This document shows, one piece after another, positions 1 through 8,760 of a DNA stretch of 64,000 bases (position 1 is its first letter; every line of letters starts with the position of its first letter). Location of the stretch: positions 66,913-130,912 of the forward strand of contig JAGVBZ010000025.1 in assembly GCA_020059465.1 (NCBI GenBank). The letters run 5' to 3'. The DNA is from Brevinematales bacterium (GTDB lineage Bacteria > Spirochaetota > Brevinematia > Brevinematales > GWF1-51-8). Under the pieces are notes generated by a model, which made no database searches, had not been told where the DNA came from, and was given only the letters and a program-made list of their open reading frames with translations. Made by a program: the position numbers and the translations under genes.

Positions 1-248
1 ACGGACTGAAGCAGATCGCGATCGAGTACGAGGGCAAGGAACCGTCGCCCCAGCAGGTCGGGATGATAATCGACTTCGCGAAGAAGTACCGGATCGACAC
101 CCTGTTCGTCCAGCCCCAATTCAACGAGGCTTCGGCGAAACTGATCGCGGAGGAAGCGGGATGCAGGATCGTTATCGCCGACCCGCTCGCGGAGAATTAT
201 ATTGAAAATCTAAAATCGGTCGCGGGGGCGCTCGCGCAGCCGAAGTAA
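1..248 (+). CDS. znuA: Zinc/manganese ABC transporter substrate-binding protein, C-terminal part
   Basis: This is the last 82 or so codons of a gene that begins before the window; the frame is open from base 3 to the TAA at 246-248. In the ZnuA/TroA family the protein binds Zn(II) or Mn(II) in the periplasm and hands it to the membrane permease. The visible part fits the C-terminal lobe: a helix ending in KKYRIDTLFVQPQF, then a stretch with AEEAGCRIVIADPLA and a final helix. The znuC ATPase starts 9 bases downstream and znuB overlaps znuC, giving an A-C-B operon. The metal cannot be told from this fragment because the ligand histidines lie upstream. Family assignment rests on both the sequence and the neighbours. 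Confidence 0.82.
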   Translation, partial: GLKQIAIEYEGKEPSPQQVGMIIDFAKKYRIDTLFVQPQFNEASAKLIAEEAGCRIVIADPLAENYIENLKSVAGALAQPK

Positions 249-257
249 CGGATAAAT

Positions 258-995
258 ATGGTAGAAATTAAAGAACTGAATTTTTCCTATGGAAATATCC
301 CCGCTCTCCGGGACGTCAATCTGACTATCGATGCCGGGGATTTTGTGGGGATTATCGGCCCGAACGGCGGAGGCAAGACGACGCTCCTGAAGCTGATGCT
401 CGGCCTCCTCGAACCGGACGGCGGTTCTCTGATGATCGGCGGGCTGACTCCCCGCCGGGCGCGCGGCCTGATCGGCTATGTGCCGCAGACCCCGCATATC
501 GAAGCGGGATTCCCCATGCGCGTCCGTGAAGCGACTGCGATGGGGCTGATGACCTCGCGTTCGTTCTTTCCCCGATTCTCCCGCGCCGAATGGGAACGGG
601 TGCACAGCGCGCTTGAAATGACCGGGATTTCCGCGCTCGCTGACAGGGGCTACGGCGAACTCTCCGGCGGCCAGCGTCAGCGCGTACTGATCGCGCGCGC
701 GATGGTGTCCCAGCCGAAACTCATCCTGATGGACGAACCGACCGCGCAGGTGGATACGTCGGCGGAAAAATCCATTATGGAACTGCTCGCCGAACTGAAC
801 CGTAACGGAATTACTATCGCGCTGGTCTCGCATGACGTCGGATTTATCAGCACATTCGTCACACGCATTATTTGCGTCAACCGTGAAGTCCACCAGCACC
901 TGTGCAGTGAAATCCTCCCTGAGGACGTGGCGCACGAACTCTATAATTCCCATATGGCGCCGGTCGGGCATCACTCCCATGGAGGCGCGCTATGA
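258..995 (+). CDS. znuC: Zinc/manganese ABC transporter ATP-binding protein
   Basis: 245-residue ABC ATPase that powers metal uptake through the ZnuB permease on the cytoplasmic face of the inner membrane. All motifs are present in order: Walker A GPNGGGKTT near residue 34, signature LSGGQRQR near 136, Walker B LILMDEP near 155, and the switch histidine in VSHD near 191. The second serine of a typical Walker A is Gly here, as in many ZnuC proteins. The last four bases overlap the start of znuB (ATGA), which points to translational coupling. The upstream spacer holds only a weak ribosome binding site. The length is usual for the family. Confidence 0.93.
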   Translation: MVEIKELNFSYGNIPALRDVNLTIDAGDFVGIIGPNGGGKTTLLKLMLGLLEPDGGSLMIGGLTPRRARGLIGYVPQTPHIEAGFPMRVREATAMGLMTSRSFFPRFSRAEWERVHSALEMTGISALADRGYGELSGGQRQRVLIARAMVSQPKLILMDEPTAQVDTSAEKSIMELLAELNRNGITIALVSHDVGFISTFVTRIICVNREVHQHLCSEILPEDVAHELYNSHMAPVGHHSHGGAL

Positions 996-1849
996 TGGAG
1001 TTTTTCAGCGCGCTTCTCACGAAGCCCTACGTGCAGAAAACGGTAATAGCGGGAATCCTTTCGAGCGTGGCGTGCGGTGTGACCGGGACATTCGTAGTGA
1101 TTAAACGGATCGCGTTCATCAGCGGGGGTATCGCGCATGCGGTGATGGGCGGGCTGGGTATCGCGATTTTCCTCGGGTGGAACCCGCTGATCGGTGCGCT
1201 GATCTTCGCCGTTCTTTCCGCCGCGCTCATTACGCTGTTTAAATTCCGTTTCAGCCAGAACCTCGACACATTGGTCGGCGCGCTCTGGGCGATCGGGATG
1301 GCGATCGGTGTGATTTTTATCGCGCTCACCCCCGGTATAAAAAAAGACCTCTCGTCCTACCTTTTCGGCAATATCCTGCTTGTCAATACCGAGAGTCTCA
1401 TTATTCTTGCGGTGCTCGACTTTATCCTTTTAATACTGGTACTCATCTTCTATCGCCAGTTCCTCTACCTCTCGTTCGACGAGGAATACGCGAAGGTGCG
1501 GGGAATCCCGGTAACGCGGATGACCCTGCTGTTATTGACTATGGTATCCGTAAGCGTGGTGATCCTGATCCAGACGGTGGGGATTATCCTCGTCATCGCG
1601 CTTCTGACCCTACCCTCCGCGACCGCAGGGCTGTTCTCGAAATCGGCGGGCAGGATGATCATTCTATCGACCATCATTTGCCTGATCGTGCTCTTTATCG
1701 GCTACTGGTCGTCTTTCACGATTCAGAATCTCCCTACAGGAGCAGTCACCATTCTCGTCGCGGCGGTGATCTATATCATCGCGCTTGTGGGGCGCCGGTT
1801 CTATACCCGTAAAAGAAACGCGAATAAGCCGGACAATAAACTTCATTAG
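992..1849 (+). CDS. znuB: Zinc/manganese ABC transporter permease
   Basis: 285-residue integral membrane protein of the ABC-3 family (ZnuB/TroC/MntB) with about eight hydrophobic segments. It forms the channel for the metal delivered by the upstream binding protein. The segment GGIAHAVMGGLGIAIFL near residue 48 and the FDEEYAKVRGIPV loop near 160 (the ATPase-coupling region) are typical of the family. A GGAGG at 981-985, inside the end of znuC, serves as ribosome binding site. A second ATG follows directly at 995. No fourth gene such as a Zur or TroR regulator is next to it. Zn versus Mn is not decided by sequence. Confidence 0.92.
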   Translation: MMEFFSALLTKPYVQKTVIAGILSSVACGVTGTFVVIKRIAFISGGIAHAVMGGLGIAIFLGWNPLIGALIFAVLSAALITLFKFRFSQNLDTLVGALWAIGMAIGVIFIALTPGIKKDLSSYLFGNILLVNTESLIILAVLDFILLILVLIFYRQFLYLSFDEEYAKVRGIPVTRMTLLLLTMVSVSVVILIQTVGIILVIALLTLPSATAGLFSKSAGRMIILSTIICLIVLFIGYWSSFTIQNLPTGAVTILVAAVIYIIALVGRRFYTRKRNANKPDNKLH

Positions 1850-1877
1850 TTGACACCCCGTCTGCATCCGTTAAGAT
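1850..1877 (+). promoter_or_regulatory. Predicted sigma-70 promoter of the class II aldolase gene
   Basis: TTGACA at 1850-1855 and TAAGAT at 1872-1877 are 16 bases apart. Transcription would start near 1884, just before the GGGAG (1884-1888) that precedes the ATG at 1894. The -35 box is a perfect match; the -10 box matches four of six. Confidence 0.55.
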
Positions 1878-1893
1878 AATCGTGGGAGAAACT

Positions 1894-2529
1894 ATGAACG
1901 ATATAGATCTTATTAAACTGGAACTCGCGGAGTACGCGCGGCTGATGTACAATCGCGGCTATGTGACCGCGACCGAGGGTAATATCAGCGTACGGCTCGA
2001 TAACGGCAATACCCTGATCACGGCATCGGGAGTGCTGAAGGGGATGATTACCCCGGACGATGTGACCGAAATCGGCGCGTCGGGCGAGCCTCTCCCCGGC
2101 GGGAGGAAACCGTCCACCGAACGCTTCACCCATCTCGAAATCTATCAGCAGAATCCATCCGCGCGGGCGATTGTCCACGCGCACCCGCCATACGTCCTTC
2201 TCTGTAATTCGCTGGGCATCGGGCTTACCGGCGCTCCGTTCACCGCCGAGTCGGCGATGTTCCTGCGGGATATCCGCGTCGCCAAGTTCGCGCTCCCGTC
2301 GACCTCCGAGGGCGCTGATGCGGTACGCGCTGTCGCCGCGGAAACGAATATCATCATACTCGACCGTCACGGCACGTTCACCTACAGCGAGACCCTTGTG
2401 AAAGCGTTTTCGCTCTTAGAGATATTGGAAAAGCACGCGAAGCTCTGTTATCTCGCGTCGGTTTCCGGGAAAACACCCGTACCGTTCGACGACGATACTC
2501 TCCGCCGTCTGCGGGACATCCCCTATTAA
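1894..2529 (+). CDS. Class II aldolase/adducin family protein
   Basis: 211-residue soluble enzyme of the L-fuculose-1-phosphate aldolase / L-ribulose-5-phosphate 4-epimerase superfamily, which uses a divalent metal (usually zinc) to make or break a carbon bond next to a phosphorylated sugar carbonyl. Visible motifs are the NISVR segment near residue 28, the STERFTHLEIY helix carrying the family's acidic residue, the HAHPP metal-binding histidine pair near 94, and a third histidine in DRHGTF near 151. A GTG at 1882 is also in frame, but the ATG at 1894 has GGGAG five bases upstream and lies just after the predicted promoter. The substrate is not clear from sequence; a fuculose-phosphate or methylthioribulose-phosphate type is possible. 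Confidence 0.85.
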   Translation: MNDIDLIKLELAEYARLMYNRGYVTATEGNISVRLDNGNTLITASGVLKGMITPDDVTEIGASGEPLPGGRKPSTERFTHLEIYQQNPSARAIVHAHPPYVLLCNSLGIGLTGAPFTAESAMFLRDIRVAKFALPSTSEGADAVRAVAAETNIIILDRHGTFTYSETLVKAFSLLEILEKHAKLCYLASVSGKTPVPFDDDTLRRLRDIPY

Positions 2530-2535
2530 ATCTTC

Positions 2536-2547
2536 CGCGATATCGCG
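2536..2547. repeat. Perfect 12-bp palindrome in intergenic DNA
   Basis: CGCGATATCGCG lies 7 bases after the aldolase stop codon and upstream of the phosphatase gene. It could be the stem of a small hairpin or a dimeric regulator site. It is followed by a short TTT but not by a convincing terminator tract. Confidence 0.35.
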
Positions 2548-2607
2548 TTTACTATTTACTTATTTCTTATTTTCATTATAATTATTCGAATGTATCCGGG
2601 GTTGAGC

Positions 2608-4677
2608 ATGAAAATGTTTTTTCTATTCTTTTTACTGGTATTGACATGTACATCCTTTGCGTCAAATCCCGCGCCTCAGGCAGTCAAAGGCACGCTCGAC
2701 CTGTCCGGCGTCAACCTCGATACGGCAGGCCCGGTGAAACTGGACGGCGAATGGGAATTTTTCCCATCCATACTTCTGACGCCGATGACCTATTCGAACC
2801 GTCCCCCCGAATACTATTTCGAGATGCCGGGCGCATGGAACGGCCATTCCGCAATCCCGGATTACGGGTTTGCTACCTTCGTTCTGCGCATCACGCTGCC
2901 GGATACCGACCGGATGCTGGGAATCGAGATGAAGCCTGTGCCCACCGCATACAATCTATGGATCGACAACGAACTTGTACTATCCGAGGGCGCTGTCTCG
3001 GACCGCCCGGAGACCTATACCCCCTACTGGAAACCTGGGGCCGCCTACCTCACGGCGAAAAGTACGAATATCCGACTTATCCTCCAGATCGCGAACTACG
3101 AGCATAACCGGAGCGGGATGGAGTACAGCGCGATGATCGGGACAGCCCCGCAGATCGCCGCTTCGCGCGAGAACGGGATAGCGTCGGATATGTTCCTGTT
3201 CGGCATCCTGCTGATTATGGGGCTTTATCATATCGGGCTGTACTCCCTTCGGCGTTCGGATAAATCCCCGCTCTACTTCGGCCTATTCTGCCTTGTGGTC
3301 GCGCTGCGTACCCTTTTAACCAACGAAAAAATATTCTATACCGCTTTCCCCTCGATTGAGTGGCTGTGGAACGTACGGATCGAATACCTGACCATGCCTG
3401 TCGCGGGCATACTGTTCCTGCTGTTCATCACCGCGCTTTATAAGAACGAAACCCTGAAAGTGCTGAATATCGGGTTCATTGCGCCGGGTCTGCTTTACTG
3501 CGCGGTCGTTCTGATCGCCCCGGAGAAGCTCTTCAGCGCGTGGCTCCCCGCGTACCATATCATCCTGCTGATAAACGGGGTGTACGACCTGACGATCCTC
3601 ATACTCGCGCTGATCCGTAAACGCGACGGCGCGCTCCTGATTATGCTGGGATTCCTTGTCCTGCTGCTCGCGACCGTAAACGATATGATGTATGTCAACC
3701 AGATGATTGCCACCGGGTTTTTACTGTCGTACGGCGTGTTTATATTCATATTCTCGCAGTCGTTTATCCTGTCGATGCGTTTTTCGCGCGCGTTCCATAA
3801 GGAGGAACTCCTTGCCAAGGAACTCGAACGTTCCAATCTCGTGCTGGAACAGCGCGTCCTCGAACGTACGGGCGAACTTGCCGAGGAACGGAACCAGCTC
3901 CAGATACGCAACGAACGGATGGAGAACGAACTGGAACTGGCAAGGAAGATCCAGCTCGCGTTGATACCGTTACAGAGTCCCGGCCCGGATATCGCCTGCT
4001 ATTATAAGCCGATGGAAAAGGTCGGCGGCGATTTCTACGATTTCGTCAATTTCCCCGATAAGGACATCGTCGGGATATTCATCAGCGACGTGTCCGGCCA
4101 CGGTGTCCCCGCCGCGTTCATTACGTCCATGATGAAAAGCCTCGTCCTCCAGATCGCTCCTGAAATCGACAATCCAGCCGAGTTCCTCCAGTACCTCAAT
4201 TCCTCCTTACTGGAACGCACCGACGGCAATTTTATTACGGCGTTCTACGGCATATTCAACCGCCGCACCCGTATGTTTGTCTACGCAAACGCCGGGCATA
4301 ATCCGCCATACCTCATCGGAGGGAAGAATACCGAGCTTCTCAGGACGGAGAAGAGCGGGATACCGCTCGCGATACTGAGTAACGACCGGCTGAATATAAT
4401 CGGAAAAAGCTATGCCAACCAAGAAATCGAGCTCGCCGCCGGCAGTAAGCTCCTGCTATACACCGACGGGCTGGTCGAGACGGTCAACGAATTGGATAAG
4501 GCTGTCAATCCTCTCACCCCGGACTTCGAGTCGGAAATTATCCGGGACGCGATTGACGCGCTTCGCGGGCTTGACTGCGGCGAATTCATAGCCCGAATGT
4601 CCGAACGGCTCCGTGATTTCCGGGGTGCGGAAGAATATGACGACGACGTCTGCATGATATGCGTGGATGTCGCATAA
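2608..4677 (+). CDS. 7TM receptor (7TMR-DISM) fused to a SpoIIE-type PP2C phosphatase
   Basis: 689-residue sensor phosphatase. A signal peptide (MKMFFLFFLLVLTCTSFA) is followed by an extracytoplasmic DISMED2-like beta domain (about 25-170), about seven membrane helices (190-390), a coiled coil (394-450) and a cytoplasmic SpoIIE/RsbU phosphatase domain. That domain carries KVGGDFYDF near 467, SDVSGHGVPA near 493, YTDGL near 617 and DDDVCMI near the end, so the metal-binding aspartates look complete. Such proteins usually dephosphorylate an anti-sigma-factor antagonist (STAS protein) when an outside ligand binds; no STAS or RsbW gene is nearby. An upstream in-frame ATG at 2590 lacks a ribosome binding site; 2608 gives a clean signal peptide and follows a TATAAT at 2577-2582. 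Confidence 0.86.
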   Translation: MKMFFLFFLLVLTCTSFASNPAPQAVKGTLDLSGVNLDTAGPVKLDGEWEFFPSILLTPMTYSNRPPEYYFEMPGAWNGHSAIPDYGFATFVLRITLPDTDRMLGIEMKPVPTAYNLWIDNELVLSEGAVSDRPETYTPYWKPGAAYLTAKSTNIRLILQIANYEHNRSGMEYSAMIGTAPQIAASRENGIASDMFLFGILLIMGLYHIGLYSLRRSDKSPLYFGLFCLVVALRTLLTNEKIFYTAFPSIEWLWNVRIEYLTMPVAGILFLLFITALYKNETLKVLNIGFIAPGLLYCAVVLIAPEKLFSAWLPAYHIILLINGVYDLTILILALIRKRDGALLIMLGFLVLLLATVNDMMYVNQMIATGFLLSYGVFIFIFSQSFILSMRFSRAFHKEELLAKELERSNLVLEQRVLERTGELAEERNQLQIRNERMENELELARKIQLALIPLQSPGPDIACYYKPMEKVGGDFYDFVNFPDKDIVGIFISDVSGHGVPAAFITSMMKSLVLQIAPEIDNPAEFLQYLNSSLLERTDGNFITAFYGIFNRRTRMFVYANAGHNPPYLIGGKNTELLRTEKSGIPLAILSNDRLNIIGKSYANQEIELAAGSKLLLYTDGLVETVNELDKAVNPLTPDFESEIIRDAIDALRGLDCGEFIARMSERLRDFRGAEEYDDDVCMICVDVA

Positions 4678-4713
4678 AGATTTTACTATTCTTTAACCGA
4701 CGGAGGATAAATT

Positions 4714-5424
4714 ATGTCTCACGATGTAATCAGGACTTTCGGAATCGATTATATCTATTTTGATTTAATCTTTATGACCGCTTTCGCGGTTTTCATGATT
4801 ATCAGAAAAAAATGGATTCCCTTTTGGGCGTTTTTAACCGGCGGAATGATCAACTTTGTCATTGACTGGGGATTTTGGATACATATTATACATATCCGTG
4901 ATATCACCCTTCCCGCCTCCCTACTTCCCGGTATTCCGGATACATGGCGGCTGTTCATTTTTATGCTCTGGTTTTCCATCGCTTACGGCTTCCTGTTCGC
5001 ATGGATTTTTCTCATGCTCGATGAAAAATCAAATAAAGTCGCTTGGACTCTTTTCCTGTTCGGGGGATGGCTTTCTGTCGCGTTCCTATCGCAGATGCTG
5101 CATATCGACGATGCGCTCATCACCACCTGCCGTCATATGGGAGACGGGCGTTTTCTCCAGATCGGGATAGCTGTCGCGGGATATATTGCCCTGATTATAC
5201 TTAAAGTGCCGTGGAAAAAAATCGGCATTTTATACCTGATGGGAGTGGCGGTGTACTTTATGATGGAATTCTCGCTTTTTATCTCCGGTATCCGGCCGAG
5301 TTCGTGGCTCCTCCTGACAGTTAATTCCCTGCTGGAGTTTCAGATGGGTATGCCTATACTATATATCTTATGGGATAAATGGCTGAAGAAGTTTTCTCCG
5401 CAGGATAAGTTAACTAAAGATTAA
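4714..5424 (+). CDS. Integral membrane protein of unknown function
   Basis: 236-residue protein with about seven hydrophobic helices spread over its whole length and no large soluble domain. Tryptophans and aromatic residues are frequent at the helix ends (for example [13 protein letters not shown] near residue 50). GGAGGA at 4701-4706 precedes the ATG. It lies 36 bases after the sensor phosphatase and before arsC on the same strand, so it may be co-transcribed with either. I do not recognise a family. It loosely resembles small multi-pass proteins of spore formers and spirochaetes annotated only as hypothetical. Confidence 0.72.
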   Translation: MSHDVIRTFGIDYIYFDLIFMTAFAVFMIIRKKWIPFWAFLTGGMINFVIDWGFWIHIIHIRDITLPASLLPGIPDTWRLFIFMLWFSIAYGFLFAWIFLMLDEKSNKVAWTLFLFGGWLSVAFLSQMLHIDDALITTCRHMGDGRFLQIGIAVAGYIALIILKVPWKKIGILYLMGVAVYFMMEFSLFISGIRPSSWLLLTVNSLLEFQMGMPILYILWDKWLKKFSPQDKLTKD

Positions 5425-5480
5425 CAGAAAGCATACTTTCAATTAACTCCTGTATATTAATGTATATTCGGAGGATAATG

Positions 5481-5933
5481 ATGGAAAAAATCAGGATACT
5501 TTTCGTCTGCGTACATAATTCCGCACGCAGCCAGATCGCCGAGGCGTATGTTAACAATCTCGGCGGAGATAAATATCTCGCGGAAAGCGCGGGGATAGAG
5601 CCCGGGCCGGGGCTGAATCCGTACGTTGTTCGCGCGATGGCCGAGGACGGAATCGATATATCGCATAACAGCGTCGATAAGGTGTTTGACTTCTTCCGCG
5701 AGGGGCGGAAATATCATTATGTGGTGACCGTATGCGACGAATCCCAGCAGGAACAGTGCCCGGTATTCCCCGGGATGAGGATGCAGATGCATTGGGGATT
5801 CCCCGACCCGTCGAAATTCAGCGGTACGGACGAAGTGATTATGGAATTGGTGCGAAAAGTGCGCGATCAGATCAGGGAGAAGGTGCAGCGATTCCTCAAG
5901 AACCCCGATTTCAAGGGCGAGGTAAAGTTCTGA
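5481..5933 (+). CDS. arsC: Arsenate reductase, thioredoxin-coupled low-molecular-weight phosphatase type
   Basis: 150-residue enzyme of the low-molecular-weight tyrosine phosphatase fold that reduces arsenate to arsenite in the cytoplasm. The phosphate-binding loop C10-V-H-N-S-A-R16 is at the N-terminus. Two more cysteines, C85 and C93, in [14 protein letters not shown] correspond to the redox pair that relays electrons to thioredoxin; plain tyrosine phosphatases lack them. The MHWGFPDPS segment with the general-acid aspartate is also typical. ATGs at 5460 and 5478 are in frame, but GGAGG at 5470-5474 best serves the one at 5481. No arsenite pump or ArsR is in the window. The stop codon directly abuts that of the opposing gene. 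Confidence 0.9.
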   Translation: MEKIRILFVCVHNSARSQIAEAYVNNLGGDKYLAESAGIEPGPGLNPYVVRAMAEDGIDISHNSVDKVFDFFREGRKYHYVVTVCDESQQEQCPVFPGMRMQMHWGFPDPSKFSGTDEVIMELVRKVRDQIREKVQRFLKNPDFKGEVKF

Positions 5934-6923
5934 TTATCTGAACAATCCCTGAAGAACCGGCAGATAGTTTATCAGCATATAAATATATAATCCTGCCGAA
6001 CCTATCCCCATAATCAGGTTGATTACCCTGACCGGAGGCGCAAAAAGTGTCAGCACACGTATGGGAATAATCCCGAAGAAGAACAACGGTACAATCGAAA
6101 ACTCCGGCCCGGTCTTCCTGACCGATTCCTGTATCCCCCATGTTATCATGATCTCCTGAATTATAAAAAGTCCGCCGATCAATAACGCCGACTCCAGCAG
6201 GTGTTTCAGGATTTCGCGGATTGTTCTCCAACGGGGACGATCGTCTTTTATCATCGCCTCGAATATTTTCTGGTAAACCGGCCACATAAGCACATATGAC
6301 ACAATTAGCAGAGCAATGAGGACGATCAGGACGATATACCCCGCGGTGCCCTGAAACTGCTCGGATACAAACCTGTTGATGAGATTATGGATAACAGGAT
6401 GGACTTTCAGGACAATGAATAGGCCCAGAACCGCCGAAAAGGTAAGCGCGATGATACCGGTAAATACTTTTTTTATCTCGCTGTCCTCGATATGCCCGTA
6501 AACCCCTCCGATAATCCCTGTAATTGGAAGGAAAAATAAATTACAGAGTAGAAATGTGCTTTCGCCGATAAACCGGAACGCGACCTTACCGAATATCGAG
6601 AGAATACTCCCGACAGAATACACTGAAATAATAATAAAGAGGATCAGAATTATTTTCCGGGGGAACGATTTTTCCCTGGTCAGCGTCTGATAACGGCGGT
6701 TCAGTTGTCCGTACACCATCGTAACGGTAAAGCACACGAGGAATAACAGGGGCAGCAGCACCCCCGGTGTCAAAATATCGATGATTGTGTTCCCCGGCGG
6801 GATTACCGTCTGGCGGAAAAACAAGGCTCCGGCGATTAAAAGGATATCGAACACAAATTCGTCGATATTGATTATCCCCTTCGGTTTTAATTCTTCTTCC
6901 GGTGGCGCGTCTAAAAATTCCAT
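5934..6923 (-). CDS. Membrane protein of a four-member tandem paralogous family, copy 4
   Basis: 329-residue polytopic protein, the last gene of a run of four related minus-strand genes. It has about eight hydrophobic helices. The family signature is visible in diverged form: INIDEFVFDILLIAGALFF near the N-terminus, PPGNTIIDILTPG after it, and GIIPIRVLTLFAPPVRVIN near the C-terminus. It has an extra 20-residue hydrophilic start (MEFLDAPPEEELKPKG) that the other copies lack, and it is the most divergent of the four. Its stop codon touches that of arsC on the other strand. The family is not one I recognise; nothing points to an enzyme or a transported substrate. Confidence 0.72.
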   Translation of the reverse strand: MEFLDAPPEEELKPKGIINIDEFVFDILLIAGALFFRQTVIPPGNTIIDILTPGVLLPLLFLVCFTVTMVYGQLNRRYQTLTREKSFPRKIILILFIIISVYSVGSILSIFGKVAFRFIGESTFLLCNLFFLPITGIIGGVYGHIEDSEIKKVFTGIIALTFSAVLGLFIVLKVHPVIHNLINRFVSEQFQGTAGYIVLIVLIALLIVSYVLMWPVYQKIFEAMIKDDRPRWRTIREILKHLLESALLIGGLFIIQEIMITWGIQESVRKTGPEFSIVPLFFFGIIPIRVLTLFAPPVRVINLIMGIGSAGLYIYMLINYLPVLQGLFR

Positions 6924-6938
6924 ACATTACCGCCTTCG

Positions 6939-7838
6939 TTAATTTTTAAGAGCCGAGAAAAGGGTGATGAAATAAACCGACAGCGACGCAAGCCCCACCC
7001 CGGTATTGATAATCCGGTACGGCGGCGCGGCGGCCATCAGAACCCGCACGGGAATAACCCCATACAGGATGAGGGTAAAGACCGAAATAAAGAAATCTTT
7101 ACCCCCGCTCTTTCCCATCGCGACGACCATAATCTCCTGCCAGAACCCGAGCATCAGCGCGACTGTGAGAGGAAACAGTATCCCTAAGACGATAATCCTG
7201 ACGATACCCATACCCTTCGACCCTTCCTCGAACAGAGTTTTTTTCAGCCGCCCTATCAGCACGATGCCCACGCCATAGACAATCAGCCCCACGATGAGTG
7301 TGACCGCGCCGAGAAACCAGTTATTCATTTCTTCGCCGATATACAGCATCAGGTAAATCAATCCAAACAGGACGGGTATCGAAAGTATCGCCATCATAAC
7401 CCCGCACCCGGAACCCTTGTCCTTATCGAACCCAATGAACGCGGCCCCTATAATCAGGAATAGTCCCGCGAGGAACGGGATCATCATATTATCCGATGAA
7501 ATCAGTTCGAATTTGTACATGTTTGCCGGAACCCCGATATAGAGGAAAAGTATGGTCAATGATATCACCACGTACAGGAGTTTTTTTATTCCGGTATGTT
7601 TCTCGAATAAAGGTTCGTACCTCAGGAAAAGATTACCTAAAAAAAACGTCACAAAGAAATCGATTAACAGGGTAAGCATGACCGCGGTTGTCGGGGTCAG
7701 AATATCGACAACAGTCTTCCCGGCGGGAATAACAAGAGCGTGGAATAAAATCGCGAATAGGGCGAGCGTAATATCGAATACCAATTCGTCGATATTGACA
7801 TATTTGGCAAGAGTCCCCGTAAACGTTTTCCATGACAT
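6939..7838 (-). CDS. Membrane protein of a four-member tandem paralogous family, copy 3
   Basis: 299-residue polytopic protein with about eight hydrophobic segments. It begins MSWKTFTGTLAKYVNIDELV, followed by PAGKTVVDILTP, and ends with PVRVLMAAAPPYRIINTGVG and a last helix. The motif MLGFWQEI near residue 222 recurs in copies 1 and 2. It starts one base from the stop codon of copy 2 and ends 15 bases before copy 4, so all four are very likely translated from one transcript. The long hydrophobic run carries few charged residues apart from one loop near 205-215. Function unknown. Confidence 0.74.
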   Translation of the reverse strand: MSWKTFTGTLAKYVNIDELVFDITLALFAILFHALVIPAGKTVVDILTPTTAVMLTLLIDFFVTFFLGNLFLRYEPLFEKHTGIKKLLYVVISLTILFLYIGVPANMYKFELISSDNMMIPFLAGLFLIIGAAFIGFDKDKGSGCGVMMAILSIPVLFGLIYLMLYIGEEMNNWFLGAVTLIVGLIVYGVGIVLIGRLKKTLFEEGSKGMGIVRIIVLGILFPLTVALMLGFWQEIMVVAMGKSGGKDFFISVFTLILYGVIPVRVLMAAAPPYRIINTGVGLASLSVYFITLFSALKN

Positions 7839-7839
7839 T

Positions 7840-8760
7840 TTATTTTACCATTCCTATCAGTAATTCGATATACGATCCGAGGGTGATAATATACAGCGCG
7901 AGTGATCCGAGCCCGATCCCGGTATTGATAACACGGTACGGCGGCGCGGCGGCCATCACTATCCGCAGAGGAATTATCCCGCTGAGCAGAAGGCTGAGCA
8001 GTACGCGGGGTACTATATCCCCGGTATTCATGCCGGCGGTCTGTCCGATGATCGATATCTCCTGCCAGAAACCCAGTATCAGTACGATGATCACCGGGAG
8101 GATTATCCCGAATAGTATCGTTCGCAGAATACCCGCGGCCTTCGATTCTTTATTAAAAAGTTTCTTCGCTAATTTCAGCCCGCCGAGCAGGAGAAGCGTA
8201 TAAACCCCCGCGCCGCCCAATACTATACCTGTTCCGAGGAGCCAGCCGAATAACTCTGCAAAATAGAAAAACAGCAGGAATAACGAGATGCCGGTTATCA
8301 GGGAAAACATAACGGCAGTGTTCCTGCATCCTTCCTCGTTCATATCGGAATACCCGAACATGTTCCCCGCAGGCATCAGGAATACTCCCGCGATATACGG
8401 GATGAACATATTTTCGGGCGCGAGCAGTCCCAATCCGCGCAGATTCTCGTTCACCGCGATATACAGCACTCCCGCAGTCGCGAATAATATGAAAGTGACA
8501 ATGCCGACCGGGAGCGGATGCTTCTTTTTATACGGCTGGAAACGGAGATAAAGCGCGCCAAGCAGAACAGGTACGAAAAAATAGATGAGACAAACAGTAA
8601 CTATCGCGGATACCGGGTTTAAAATCCCGACGACCGTCTTTCCCGGAGGGACAATCACTCCGCGCAGGAACAGGGCGAGCGCCAGAAGGGTAATATCGTA
8701 GACCAATTCGTCCAGATTAACGTATTTCGCTATTGTCCCGAAAAATTCTTTTCGCGTCAT
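7840..8760 (-). CDS. Membrane protein of a four-member tandem paralogous family, copy 2
   Basis: 306-residue polytopic protein with the family layout: an N-terminal amphipathic start (MTRKEFFGTIAKYVNLDELV), a first helix ending LFLRGVIVPPGKT, a central loop with short polar stretches, GFWQEISIIG near residue 228, and a C-terminal APPYRVINTGIG motif before the last helix. The start codon overlaps the stop codon of copy 1 by one base. The first 35 residues are almost identical to copy 1 over YVNLDELVYDITLLALALFL, which indicates a fairly recent duplication or strong constraint. I do not recognise the family. Confidence 0.74.
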   Translation of the reverse strand: MTRKEFFGTIAKYVNLDELVYDITLLALALFLRGVIVPPGKTVVGILNPVSAIVTVCLIYFFVPVLLGALYLRFQPYKKKHPLPVGIVTFILFATAGVLYIAVNENLRGLGLLAPENMFIPYIAGVFLMPAGNMFGYSDMNEEGCRNTAVMFSLITGISLFLLFFYFAELFGWLLGTGIVLGGAGVYTLLLLGGLKLAKKLFNKESKAAGILRTILFGIILPVIIVLILGFWQEISIIGQTAGMNTGDIVPRVLLSLLLSGIIPLRIVMAAAPPYRVINTGIGLGSLALYIITLGSYIELLIGMVK